From NCBI RefSeq assembly GCF_017654485.1, contig NZ_CP061092.1, forward strand, positions 1 to 64,000: a stretch of 64,000 bases of DNA. Reading direction: 5' to 3'. Made by a program: the position numbers and the translations under genes. Position 1 is the stretch's first letter; the number at the start of each line of letters is the position of its first letter. Of the stretch, positions 41,613 to 50,483 are shown piece after piece. The notes under the pieces were generated by a model that was not told the DNA's origin, did not search any database, and saw only the letters and a program-made list of their open reading frames with translations. The DNA comes from Roseomonas marmotae. GTDB taxonomy: Bacteria; Pseudomonadota; Alphaproteobacteria; Acetobacterales; Acetobacteraceae.

Positions 41613-43049
41613 ATGGCAGAGGCGACAGCACCCGCCGGAGAGTTCCGGGCGAAGCCCAGAAGCTATCCTCGCTGGGTCATCAATTTTCTTGCGATCGTCA
41701 CCTTCTTCTACGGCCTCGTGCTCAGTTTCACGTTGCCTTGGACCATTCATGAAACGCTCTTTTCCCCGGACACTGGACTTGCGAACCGTGGTCCAATAGC
41801 GGTGATCTTGGGCTGCGCTCTGATCATCATAGCGGCGCTGATCCTGCTCCGCTGGCTTATGGTGCAAGGATTAGCCTTCTATGAGCACGATCGGCTGCGC
41901 CGTAACCCTTGCCAAGCTCTCACGAAGGCGCCATTTGTCTCCATTCTTGTCCCAGCCTTCAATGAATCAGAGACAGTGATTGGAGCTCTGAAGTCTCTGA
42001 TCGGTCTTGACTATCCGAACTATGAAGTCATTTTCGTTGATGATGGATCCACTGACGACACTTTTGTGAAGGCTTTTCCACTGGCAGGGCAGTATGCCAA
42101 CTGCACTCTCCGCGTCTACACGAAGCCGAACGGGGGCAAGTGGAGCAGCCTGAACTTTGCCTATCACAAGGCGAAGGGAGATCTTCTCCTCTGCGTAGAC
42201 GCTGACTCCGGGTTGGCTCAGGATGCTCTCCGCACCATGGTGCCCAGAATTCTTGAGCCGGGGGTAGTCGCTGTCTCGGGCCAAGTTACCATACGGAACC
42301 GTTACAACTTCCTTACGCGCCTGCAGGCCGCTGAGTACCTCCTCGGTAACGGTGGCATGCGCATGGCCCTGAGCGCATTAGGCGCTGTAACCGTCGTGCC
42401 TGGTCCTATAGGCCTTTACCGGCGCGAGATCATGGAAAGGGTTGCCCAGATCCCAGACACAGGGCCGACAGCCGCAGCCCACCAGGGCCCGGGGGCTGTG
42501 CAGGGCCCGCTGTCAGGGGAAACCTTCGCCGAGGATTTCCAGCTTTCGCTATCGGCGCTGGCGCTCGGTGGGCGTGTCGTCTACGAACCTCGGGCCTACG
42601 CCTACACGAAGTGTCCAGACGACATCGCTGCGCTCATGAGCCAACGCTACCGCTGGATGCGTGGAACCTGGCAAGTCTATGGGATCTACCTGCGGACTCT
42701 GCGAAAGCTTGTCAGATCGGAGAAGAAGGCACTGCTGCTACCAGTTGTAATGACTGTGCTCTACCCTCTGGACATCTATCTTGTCCCGCTGCTGAATTTT
42801 TTCTTCTGGGGTGCGATCGCAGCCTCGCTGGCCCTGGGTGAGTCGATGGGTTTCGTTATCGGCTGGATCTGCTCCGTGTCACTCCTGAATGTCATGACCG
42901 CGATGATCTACATCCTGGAGCAGGATGATGATGTTGCCCTGGCACCGCTGATCCCCATCCTCGATCTTTACCAGAGCATCCTGGTGAACAGCGCTTGGGT
43001 GATTGCTGCCGTTGACGAGGCCCGCGGTACCCGGATGCGCTGGTCGTAG
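41613..43049 (+). CDS. Processive family-2 glycosyltransferase (beta-glucan synthase-like)
   Basis: A 478-residue membrane synthase. Two N-terminal helices (residues 20-40, 62-85) are followed by the GT-A domain with all processive motifs: DDG at 143-145 (VIFVDDGSTDD), DAD at 196-198 (CVDADSG), TFAED at 304-308 and QRYRW at 344-348. Three or more C-terminal helices form the export channel. The Q-x-x-R-W motif marks polymerising synthases such as cellulose, curdlan, mixed-linkage glucan or Alg8. A Gly/Pro insert (residues 282-300) precedes the TED motif. With the MFP and an EXDXE-type GH16 the product is probably a beta-1,3/1,4-glucan. No BcsB, PilZ or GGDEF gene is nearby. Confidence 0.85.
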   Translation: MAEATAPAGEFRAKPRSYPRWVINFLAIVTFFYGLVLSFTLPWTIHETLFSPDTGLANRGPIAVILGCALIIIAALILLRWLMVQGLAFYEHDRLRRNPCQALTKAPFVSILVPAFNESETVIGALKSLIGLDYPNYEVIFVDDGSTDDTFVKAFPLAGQYANCTLRVYTKPNGGKWSSLNFAYHKAKGDLLLCVDADSGLAQDALRTMVPRILEPGVVAVSGQVTIRNRYNFLTRLQAAEYLLGNGGMRMALSALGAVTVVPGPIGLYRREIMERVAQIPDTGPTAAAHQGPGAVQGPLSGETFAEDFQLSLSALALGGRVVYEPRAYAYTKCPDDIAALMSQRYRWMRGTWQVYGIYLRTLRKLVRSEKKALLLPVVMTVLYPLDIYLVPLLNFFFWGAIAASLALGESMGFVIGWICSVSLLNVMTAMIYILEQDDDVALAPLIPILDLYQSILVNSAWVIAAVDEARGTRMRWS

Positions 43050-43171
43050 TGAGCGTCCTCCACCTAGACCAGATGTCCGTCTGAGGCGGGGTGGCCCGCC
43101 TTGAACTGTGCAGGAATGACGAGGGTTGCGCCGCGTGGGCCGGCGCCTTGCCTCAGCACAGGAGACGGGCC

Positions 43172-44304
43172 GTGGGAGAGCATATCAGTTTTGTTTGGCT
43201 GGACGTGCGCAAGGCGACGACTGCCGTGTGTGTTGCGGAGGCCGGCCGGGATGGCGAGGTGCGGTTCGCGGGCGAGATCCCGAACGATCCCGTGGCTCTC
43301 GACAGGCTGGCGGCTCGGCTCGGCCGGGGCGGCCGGGCATTGCGCTTCGTCTATGGTCGAAGGCACTGCCTTCGACGGCCCATGCGGCTACGGAGTGTAC
43401 CGACACCTCCGGAGCCGCGGCCATGAATGCGTGGTGGTCGCGCCGAACCTGATCCCGCGCAAACCTGGCGATCGGATCAAGACTGACCGACGGGACGCAA
43501 CGGCACTCGCCCGCCTGCATCGGGCCGGCGAGCTGACGCCGGTCTGGGTGCCGGACCCAGAGCACGAAGCCATGCGGGATCTGGTCAGGGCGCGGGCCGA
43601 CATGGTGGAGGCGCTGCGCAAGGCACGGCAGCGGCTGATGGGATTTCTGCTCCGGCACGGGCGGAGCTACGACGGCAAGCGCTGGACCTGGCCGCATCGC
43701 AAGTGGCTGATGGAGCAAACCTTCCCGCACCCCGCCCAGCAGGTCGCCTGCCAGGAATACCTCGATGCGGTGAACGAACTGGAGGCGCGCATTGAGCGCC
43801 TCACCGGCCGCATTCGTGATCTTGTGCCGGCCTGGGGCATGGCGCCCGTGGTTGAGGCATTGCAGGCAATGCGTGGCATCTCGCTGATCGTCGCCTCGGC
43901 CTTGGTGGCCGAAGTCGGCGACATGCGGCGGTTCGACAACCCTCGCCAGCTGATGGCATATCTCGGCCTCGTGCCGTCGGAGCATTCCAGCGGAGCCAGA
44001 CGCCGCCAGGGCGCGATCACCAAAGCCGGCAGCGCCGCTTGCGCGGCGCATGCTGGTCGAAGGTGCCTGGACCTATCGGCTGCCCGCTCGAGTATCCGCG
44101 CAGATGAGGCCCCGCCTGGCTGGACTGCCGCGGGAGGTGCGCGAAGCCGCGTGGAAAGGACAGCTGCGCCTTTGCGCCCGGTACCGGCGCCTCCAGGCTG
44201 CTGGCAAGCGGCCGAAGGTCGTCGTGACCGCGATCGCGCGCGAGATGGTGGGGTTCGCCTGGGCGATAGGGCGCATGGTCGCGCCGCCAACCGTGGCGGC
44301 TTGA
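43172..44304 (+). pseudogene. IS110-family transposase (IS1111-like), frameshifted twice
   Basis: From GTG 43172 (GEHISFVWLDVRKATTAVCV) the RuvC-like N-terminus runs to about 43354. A 21-bp palindrome then shifts the frame into CGYGVYRHLRSRGHECVVVA and KTDRRDATALARLHRAGELT, through MRGISLIVASALVAEVGDMR and YLGLVPSEHSSG. Near 44040 it shifts again into MLVEGAWTYRLPARVSAQMR to the stop. All catalytic pieces exist but in three frames, so it is inactive. It separates the polysaccharide genes from an IS481 element. Confidence 0.8.
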
Positions 44305-44584
44305 GGCATCCGTCAAAGAGACAGCAGAGGAGAAGTCGCCAAGCAGACGAGACACTCGGGCGAGGAGGTGGAACGGTCAGGGGAACCCTCGGCAGACACT
44401 ACGGGGAGGCTTCGCACCGATCCCCGCCACTAGACAGAGGAAGCCCCGCGACGATCAAGGTCATGCGGTACCCAACCCGCGCATCAGAGCTTGATCAACC
44501 GTCGCTCGTCATCCGCCTCCTCACCCGAACGCCTCTGAATCGAGAGCAACGCCTGCACGGCGACTGGTGACGCGCGCCCACCCC

Positions 44585-45703
44585 TTGAATGGACGGGCAT
44601 CAGAGCGTCCGGTTGTAAGACTTCCTTGGCATTCTCGGCGATGATGCGGGCCTTGGCGATGTCTTGCGGCCCGGCCTGCCCGGCAGGCTTGGTGCCGCGC
44701 GGCTTTCGTCGCGCGGCAAGGCGCTCGACGACAACCTGGTTTGGTGTCCGGCCCTGCAGGACGCGCTGCGCCGGGCGTTGTAGGCGGCGTTGAACCCGCG
44801 CAGCATCTGCTCAAGGTCGCGATGGGAAGAGATCGTGATGCCCAGCACTTCGCTCTCGATACGGCCGTTGAAGCGTTCCACCATGCCGTTGGTCTGCGGC
44901 GTATAGGGACGGGTGTGACGATACTCGGCACCCAGCTTGGCACAGGCCTTCTCGAAGGTCGGCGAGAAGCAACCGCCATTGTCGGTCAGCACATGGGTGA
45001 TGCGGAATGGAAAGGCAGCCGCCGCCTCGCGCAGAAAGGAGACCGCGCTGTTCGTCGTCAGGTCGTCCTTCACGGCCAGATGGACGGAGCGCGAGAAGCG
45101 GTCGATGGCCACAAAGAGGTAGCGCTTGCGGCGCTGAAAATCGGCCGTTTGCAGCATGGGCAGCTGCTTGATATCAATATGAATGAAGCCGAAATCGTAG
45201 TCCTGGAACTTCTCCGCACCTCTGGCGGGACGCTCCGAGGCTGCGGGACGACGTCGGTTCAGCCCCTCGGCCTTGAGGATGCGCCAGATGCTGTCGCGGT
45301 TGAGGTGCGGCAGGAAGTGCCGGACGACGAAGGTCAGGTCGTCGAGGGCGAAGCTGGTCCTCTCGCGCAGCAGGCAGACCACCGCGCGCTCCCCTGCGGT
45401 CGCCTTCCAGGGCAAGCTATGGGGGCGGGCGGAGCGGTCCAGGCAGTCGGCGGGCCCGCGCTGGCGCCACTTGCGGATGGTCTCGGTGCTGACGCCGTAG
45501 CGCCGGGCCAGCAGTCCGGTAGGCGCCGAGGAGCGGCCGATCTCGGCACGGACGGCCGGAGTGGTGCGGGCATTCGCGTGGATCTGGTGCATAACTCACC
45601 TCCGCCCCAGGACAGCGCGTGGCAGGCACTCGAACCGGCGGCGATGGTCCAGGATCGCCAGACCAACCGGGTCCCAACAATGTTCCGCGACCAGACAGCT
45701 AGG
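44585..45703 (-). mobile_element. IS481-family element with frameshifted transposase
   Basis: The right end, in complement CCTAGCTGTCTGGTCGCGGA, recurs at 49408 at the edge of a truncated second copy. The left limit is only approximate. The internal transposase lies on the minus strand. Confidence 0.6.
44600..45592 (-). pseudogene. IS481-family transposase, C-terminal frameshift
   Basis: A 330-residue frame: HTH (TGLLARRYGVSTETIRKWRQ), rve core with Asp in FGFIHIDIKQLPMLQTADFQ, Asp in THVLTDNGGCFSPTFEKACA and Glu in PQTNGMVERFNGRIESEVLG. After FNAAYNARR the expected tail (QRVLQGRTPNQVVVERLAAR) lies one frame over (about 44775), so a one-base indel replaces the last 70 residues. The catalytic core is intact, so residual activity cannot be ruled out. 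Confidence 0.75.
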
Positions 45704-45748
45704 CACGGAGGCATCACGAGGCAAGGAATGACGTCACCTCGGGGGGCG

Positions 45749-45780
45749 GAAAAGCTGATGGGCTCGCATCAGCTCTTTTC
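45749..45780. terminator. Hairpin, possible bidirectional terminator
   Basis: GAAAAGCTGATG (45749-45760) pairs with CATCAGCTCTTTTC (45767-45780) with one bulged base. A-run on one side and T-run on the other fit a terminator working both ways. The rest of 45704-46131 holds no recognisable gene. Confidence 0.5.
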
Positions 45781-46131
45781 GAAGGTGGAACCGTGAGGCC
45801 ACATTCTCCAGCGGATCTTACGAGAGAGCCGGCCTCGATGGGGAGAAGAGGCCGTGAGGGTGTCGGGACGGGACAAAGGGCAGGCTGACGTCCCACCTCG
45901 CGGTGGGCCGGGTGCCTGGGCCAGCGCGACCGTCGGCGTTCCCGTCAGCGTCCGCGGCTCAGGCCCGCCCCCCCAGCACCTCAATGGAGGGGGAGCGGGG
46001 GTCCATAGACCGCAGCCTGGGAAATTCGGGATCGTCAGTTAACTTGGCCGGCCAATCACCGTTCCAATGTCGTTGCAAGATAGCTTCTCGGTGAGAATCA
46101 ACAGGCTCACGCTAAAGCGCCAGCTGAACAT

Positions 46132-46977
46132 TCAGACGGCAGGTTTGGCAGATCTTGCTGCCGCCCATAAAGATCCTGGGTTCATCCGATCCGGATATCG
46201 CGCAAGCATCTCGTTGTAGAGATCGAGATGGGTCGAGGCCCTTAGCAACACGGCGTTGAAGTCCTGAATGTAGCGTCGTGTGGCGTCGATATGGCGCGGG
46301 GAGTTGTCCGGACTCGTGACCGCGTGTCCCGCGACAACCGCCTTGGGTTCCAAGGCTTCGATGACATCGAGCGCATGCAGCCACTCTGACCGCGCGGCTG
46401 CATCGCATTCAGCAAGATAAAGGTGTGTTTCATTATAGACGGCATCACCGGATACAACCAATCCAAGAGACGGTATGTGCAATGCGGTGGTCTCTGACGT
46501 ATCGGTGTGGCCAAGAGGAACAATCAGCAGTTCCTCGCCTTCCAGTTCGAACCTGTCCCCTTCAAGGGCCTGTGGCGCCGCGAAGCTTGCTGGAAGCTGT
46601 CCCGCGAAACGTGGCTCCCAGAAGGACTTGATGAACGCGGGCTCGATTTGCTGCTTGATGGCCTCTGCCACCGGCCTCGCCGCGATGGCCCTTGCAGCCG
46701 GGAACCGCCCTAGCAAAAGGGCCAGCCCGAAATAGTGGTCGCCGTGAGCATGGGTGACATAGATCGTCGTGAGGTTCTTGCCGCTTTCCGCGACCCATTC
46801 GACCAGTTCCTTCGACTGCTGCACCGGCAGGAAGGTGTCGATCAGGACCGCGTCATTGTCTCCGGTGATCAGGGTGACAGTGTTGTTGACCCATGCGAGA
46901 TCCTCCTTGCCGGGCGGAATCCCCTGGGTCGAGCTACCACGCTTCTTGGTCAGGATCTTCCAGTCTAGCTTGATCAT
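46132..46977 (-). CDS. MBL-fold metallo-hydrolase (281 aa)
   Basis: A metallo-beta-lactamase fold protein with H76-x-H78-x-D80-H81 (THAHGDHYFGL), the next ligands in VPLGHTDTSETTALHIPSLG and VVSGDAVYNETHLYL, and the late AVVAGHAVTSPDNSPRH. Length and motifs are those of the common YobT-like/quinoprotein-relay-like hydrolases of unknown substrate. It follows the SDR gene on the same strand with a 184-bp gap, so may share control by the TetR at 48044. Not related closely to the MBL at 36077. Confidence 0.82.
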   Translation of the reverse strand: MIKLDWKILTKKRGSSTQGIPPGKEDLAWVNNTVTLITGDNDAVLIDTFLPVQQSKELVEWVAESGKNLTTIYVTHAHGDHYFGLALLLGRFPAARAIAARPVAEAIKQQIEPAFIKSFWEPRFAGQLPASFAAPQALEGDRFELEGEELLIVPLGHTDTSETTALHIPSLGLVVSGDAVYNETHLYLAECDAAARSEWLHALDVIEALEPKAVVAGHAVTSPDNSPRHIDATRRYIQDFNAVLLRASTHLDLYNEMLARYPDRMNPGSLWAAARSAKPAV

Positions 46978-47161
46978 TTGGCTGCCTTTCGAACGATTGA
47001 GGCAAGGTTCAGCTCATGAGGGGTGGACGCAGCATCGGCTGACAGCATCGCCCATGGAAATGTCGATCTGGCCCAGGCCAGGGCCGGCATGCCCATCCCT
47101 GGTCCGAGGATCGCTTCGGCTTCAAGCCCGCTTGCGACCGTGCTTCACCACTTCGTGAAGC

Positions 47162-47935
47162 TCAGACGTAGCGGTCGGCCGGCTTGCCGTTGGCGAAGTT
47201 CGGCCGCATCGCCAGGCGGGCGGCCTCGAACGCTTCCCATTGCCGGACATCAGGCAGCGGGGGGATGGTCACCGCCTCTCGCCGGTCGAAGCCGGCCAGA
47301 GCGGCGTCCACCAGGTCATCAACCTCCATCAGGCCATCGATCTCATCGATGTTGCGGCCAGAATGCCGCCAGATGTCGGTGCGGGTGGCGCCCGGCAGCA
47401 CCGCCTGCACATAAACGCCGGCAGGCCCGAATTCATGAGCGAGGGATTGCGAGAAGGTGAGCATATAGGCCTTGGTAGCCCCGTAGATGCCCGAGGTGAG
47501 TTCGGTGGCAAGGCCAATCACGGAGCCGATATTGACGATCGCGCCCGTGCCGCGCGACGCCATGCCGGCAATGGCGGCGCGGGCCAGAAGGGTCGGGGCC
47601 GTCACGTTCAGCCGGATCAGCGCTTCCAACTCCGCATCGGCGACCTTCGCGAAGCTGGACGCGACATTCGCACCGGCATTGTTGATCAGAATGTCGATCG
47701 GCGCACCCGACCGGATGCGGTCCACGACCCGGGCGACCTGCGCCGGGTCCGTGAGATCGGCGGTGATCATCTCGGCCTGGATGCCGTATCGGGCGCGCAG
47801 GTCGCGGGCAAGCGCCTCAAGCTTATCCGCGCTGCGTGCAACGAGCACGAGATCGTGGCCACGGGCCGCGAGGCGATCGGCATAAACGGCGCCGATGCCG
47901 CCGGAAGCGCCGGTTACGAGAGCGGTGGGCATCAT
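47162..47935 (-). CDS. Short-chain dehydrogenase/reductase (SDR)
   Basis: A 257-residue classical SDR. The cofactor motif TGASGGIG is at residues 8-15 and NNAG at 85-88. The catalytic Ser138 (NIGSVIG), Tyr151 and Lys155 (YGATK) are in place. The LVARSADKLEALA segment after the second strand suggests NADP preference. It is divergent from a TetR gene with a strong palindromic operator between them, the usual arrangement for a repressor and its detoxifying target. The substrate is a carbonyl or alcohol of unknown type. Confidence 0.88.
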   Translation of the reverse strand: MMPTALVTGASGGIGAVYADRLAARGHDLVLVARSADKLEALARDLRARYGIQAEMITADLTDPAQVARVVDRIRSGAPIDILINNAGANVASSFAKVADAELEALIRLNVTAPTLLARAAIAGMASRGTGAIVNIGSVIGLATELTSGIYGATKAYMLTFSQSLAHEFGPAGVYVQAVLPGATRTDIWRHSGRNIDEIDGLMEVDDLVDAALAGFDRREAVTIPPLPDVRQWEAFEAARLAMRPNFANGKPADRYV

Positions 47936-47974
47936 AATAGTCTCCCTGGTTGATCCTGACGGTCTGCGTCAGTA

Positions 47975-48019
47975 ATAGATGATGATCGTCATCTTGATTA
48001 GATGTTTATCATCATCTAT
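47975..48019. promoter_or_regulatory. Inverted-repeat operator between SDR and TetR genes
   Basis: ATAGATGATGAT (47975-47986) and ATCATCATCTAT (48008-48019) are perfect 12-bp inverted repeats separated by 21 bp. The left arm overlaps a smaller palindrome, GATGA-tcg-TCATC (47981-47993). They lie 40 bp from the SDR start and 25 bp from the TetR start, the expected site for autoregulation and repression of both genes. Confidence 0.75.
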
Positions 48020-48043
48020 GTGTCAAGGCACGAGGAGTTAAAC

Positions 48044-48685
48044 ATGCGCAACAGCCAAGCCATGAAGGACAGGAACCGCCGCCGCATCCTCGACGCCGCC
48101 GCCCCCCTCTTCCGCGGGCGCGGCGTGCAGGGCGTGTCCGTCGCTGACGTGATGCAGGCGGCGGGAATGACCCATGGAGGATTCTACCGGCACTTCGCCG
48201 ACAAGGACGATCTCGTTGCCGAAGCGCTCGTCAACAGCGCGGCACAGCGCGCGGAGGAGCGGCAGAAAGCCGGGCTGAACGATCTTGCGGCCTATGCCAC
48301 GGCCTATCTCTCGCCCGCACACCGCGAACGGCGTGCCGAAGGCTGCATGTTCGCCGCGCTCGGTTCGGAGGTCGTGCGGGGGCCGGATGGTGGACGGCAC
48401 GCCATGACTGAGGCGATGCGCAACCTGGTCGAGACGCTTGCCGAAACCGCTACTGGGCGGAATGCACAGGAACGCCGTCAGGCAGCGCTGGCCAGCTGGT
48501 CCGCGATGGTCGGCGCGCTGACCCTGTCGCGGCTCAGTGACGATGCTGCGCTCGCCGACGAGATTCTCGATGCCACCCTCAAGCTGATCGTCACTCGCCT
48601 GAGCCGCAAGGTGCCGCCGACCGGTCTGACGGCGGCAACGACCTCGTCATCGGCACCAGCCGAACCGCAGGATTCACCCTGCTAA
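48044..48685 (+). CDS. TetR-family transcriptional regulator
   Basis: A 213-residue repressor. The start MRNSQAMKDRNRRRILDAAA follows GAGGAG. The N-terminal HTH is GVQGVSVADVMQAAGMTHGG FYRHF-type (residues 29-50). The C-terminal ligand domain includes RRAEGCMFAALGSEVVRGPD and LASWSAMVGALTLSRL, close to the TetR_C class seen in AcrR/NemR-like regulators of electrophile-responsive reductases. The inverted repeat just upstream is the likely operator. The ligand is unknown. Confidence 0.87.
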   Translation: MRNSQAMKDRNRRRILDAAAPLFRGRGVQGVSVADVMQAAGMTHGGFYRHFADKDDLVAEALVNSAAQRAEERQKAGLNDLAAYATAYLSPAHRERRAEGCMFAALGSEVVRGPDGGRHAMTEAMRNLVETLAETATGRNAQERRQAALASWSAMVGALTLSRLSDDAALADEILDATLKLIVTRLSRKVPPTGLTAATTSSSAPAEPQDSPC

Positions 48686-48984
48686 CCTTCGCAGCGCTTC
48701 GGTAGCGGTTCCCGTTTCAAGATCACCAGAGATGGATGCTTCCGCCCTGTTTGGCTCATTCCTCTTTGGCTCGATCGAGTGGCCGAATCGGGTCGTCATG
48801 AGGTCAGTGGCCCACTGTTCCAGCCTGTCCGGGATTCCGAGTGAGGCTTCGGCGGTTATCGGGCGAAGGGCGGTGTCGGTCTCATAGGCTGTGTGGCACG
48901 ATTCAGCCTGGCGATCTGGCTGGATTAGGCTCTTGAGGAGGCGGCAGTCCGTTATCCACCAGGAGAGCCAAGTGCGACCCGCCC

Positions 48985-49278
48985 CAGCGCTGCAGCCGAG
49001 ACGGTGCCAACCCAGCGCGACCAGCACCTCCGGACCATCGCGGAGCGCAATGCATGGGTGGGCAGAAGGCCTCTGCTTACAACACGCACGCTTTGGCCGA
49101 AGCGAACATCAGCAGACTCAAGCGCGCCATCGGCGGCGCGTTGCATTCGGGCACCGACGAGCACCGTGGGGCCGAGGTGGCCGTCGCTGTAAGGGCGCTG
49201 AACCGTATGCTTGCGCTTGGGCGCTCGAAATATGTCCGCATCGCGAGATCGTGCATGCCCCGCAGTTCGATGTGTTGA
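48985..49278 (+). pseudogene. IS5-type transposase C-terminal fragment, frameshifted
   Basis: PTQRDQHLRTIAERNA (about 49003-49050) continues one frame over as YNTHALAEANISRLKRAIGG, LHSGTDEHRGAEVAVAVRAL and NRMLALGRSKYVRIA. This is the C-terminal end of a DDE transposase, with the Glu-containing segment (EANISRLKRAIG). The N-terminal part and ends are missing. Confidence 0.6.
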
Positions 49279-49407
49279 GAGGCCGGTCCATGCAACGCAG
49301 TCGAGCGGGTCCGATGTTCACAAACCACTTGCCGCTAACCTCCTGATTTGACCGTCGCGCCGCCGGCTTTTGAGAATGGCCGGCGTCTGGATCCACTCGG
49401 ATCAACC

Positions 49408-49555
49408 CCTAGCTGTCTGGTCGCGGAACATTGTTGGGATCCGGTCGGGCTGGCTATCCTGGACCATCGCCGGTTCGAGTGCCTGCCACGCGCTGTCCTG
49501 GGACGGAGGTGAGTTATGCACCAGATCCATGCGAATGCCCGCACCACTCCGGCCG
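49408..49555 (+). repeat. Truncated end of a second IS481 copy
   Basis: The sequence from CCTAGCTGTCTGG to the codons for MHQIHANARTTPAV is about 95 percent identical to the complement of 45550-45703 by eye. It stops at 49555, where the exported-protein gene on the other strand begins. Only the terminus and the first 15 codons of the transposase remain. Confidence 0.75.
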
Positions 49556-49900
49556 TCAGCGCCCAACCGTGCCAATGTTGCCGTCCAAAGGCGCGCCATA
49601 ATGCACCGCACCAGGCTCAGAGCCATAGCGCAGGATGTACACCGGGCCGCCGGCATGGGCCGGCTGACCCTTCCCATACGTCACTCTGTAGCTGTCACTT
49701 CCAAGATTCTCGACAGTCGCGACATCCCCGCCGATGGCCGGTTTGCAGTTCATGTTGTAGGTGATCCCTCCACCTTCCCCGCCGGTATTGCCGGCTACCT
49801 CACAACTCATCAGCACTCCGGTTGTTTGGGCGCTGGCCGGGGCAAAGAAGCCTAGCGCAAGAGCCATGGGAGCGGCGCTCAGAGCGCTGCAGGTTCTCAT
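49556..49900 (-). CDS. Small exported protein, 3' end cut by IS481
   Basis: Start MRTCSALSAAPMALALGFFA at 49900 follows AAGGATG and gives a signal peptide ending near SAQT. The mature part (GVLMSCEVAGNTGGEGGGIT, SDSYRVTYGKGQPAHAGGPV) is a short strand-rich domain of unknown family. The reading frame ends within the IS481 end (49556), so the native C-terminus is lost. Upstream 49901-50131 is open in frame but not conserved-looking. Confidence 0.5.
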   Translation of the reverse strand: MRTCSALSAAPMALALGFFAPASAQTTGVLMSCEVAGNTGGEGGGITYNMNCKPAIGGDVATVENLGSDSYRVTYGKGQPAHAGGPVYILRYGSEPGAVHYGAPLDGNIGTVGR

Positions 49901-50131
49901 CGTCTTCATCCTTTTCTTGTATGATGAACGAACGTCATTCGGGCGGCTATTCTCATCCCCTCCCGGCAGAGGAAGCTCAGAGGCTGGTGCCTGAACTCCG
50001 CTCGCGGCGCCAACCAGGGAGGACGCCTGTGCATGAAGGATGCAGGCAACCGAGCATCCGAAGATCCTCATCCGGGTCAGCCCCGAGTAGCCCTCATCGC
50101 CTGCTATGAAGATCAGGCTTTTCTGACTCAT

Positions 50132-50483
50132 CGAGGCTGACGTCGCTTATGCCGTGCCGCGCCGCGCCCCGCCATTATGCTATGGTATTGCCGGTATCAG
50201 CCGTATGGACACTTCGAAGAAGCTGGCTGTTGAGATGCTGCGCCGCTTCAACAGCCCTGGGGAGTGGAAGCCGGGGAATGGCGGCTCAGCCTGGCTTCTC
50301 CGATGCCGATGAGCGGTATGCAGCCCTTTCTGCGACGGGAGGCCTCGATACCCCAGCTCGAGTTCAAGCTGGGGATCGATGACCCTTGGCCTGCATAACG
50401 CAGTACCGGACGCCGGGACGATCTGGCTCTACCGAGGACGGCTCGGACAGGCGCCCTGCAGGCATATGCGTCGCTCCGCCGTG
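50132..50483. other. 350 bp without a recognisable gene
   Basis: No long frame with a ribosome site, no IS ends and no strong hairpins. It separates the exported protein from the IclR/SBP cluster. Confidence 0.3.

Noticed and set aside
44741..45796. 351-codon plus-strand frame opposite IS481
   Set aside because: Antisense of the transposase with no motifs.
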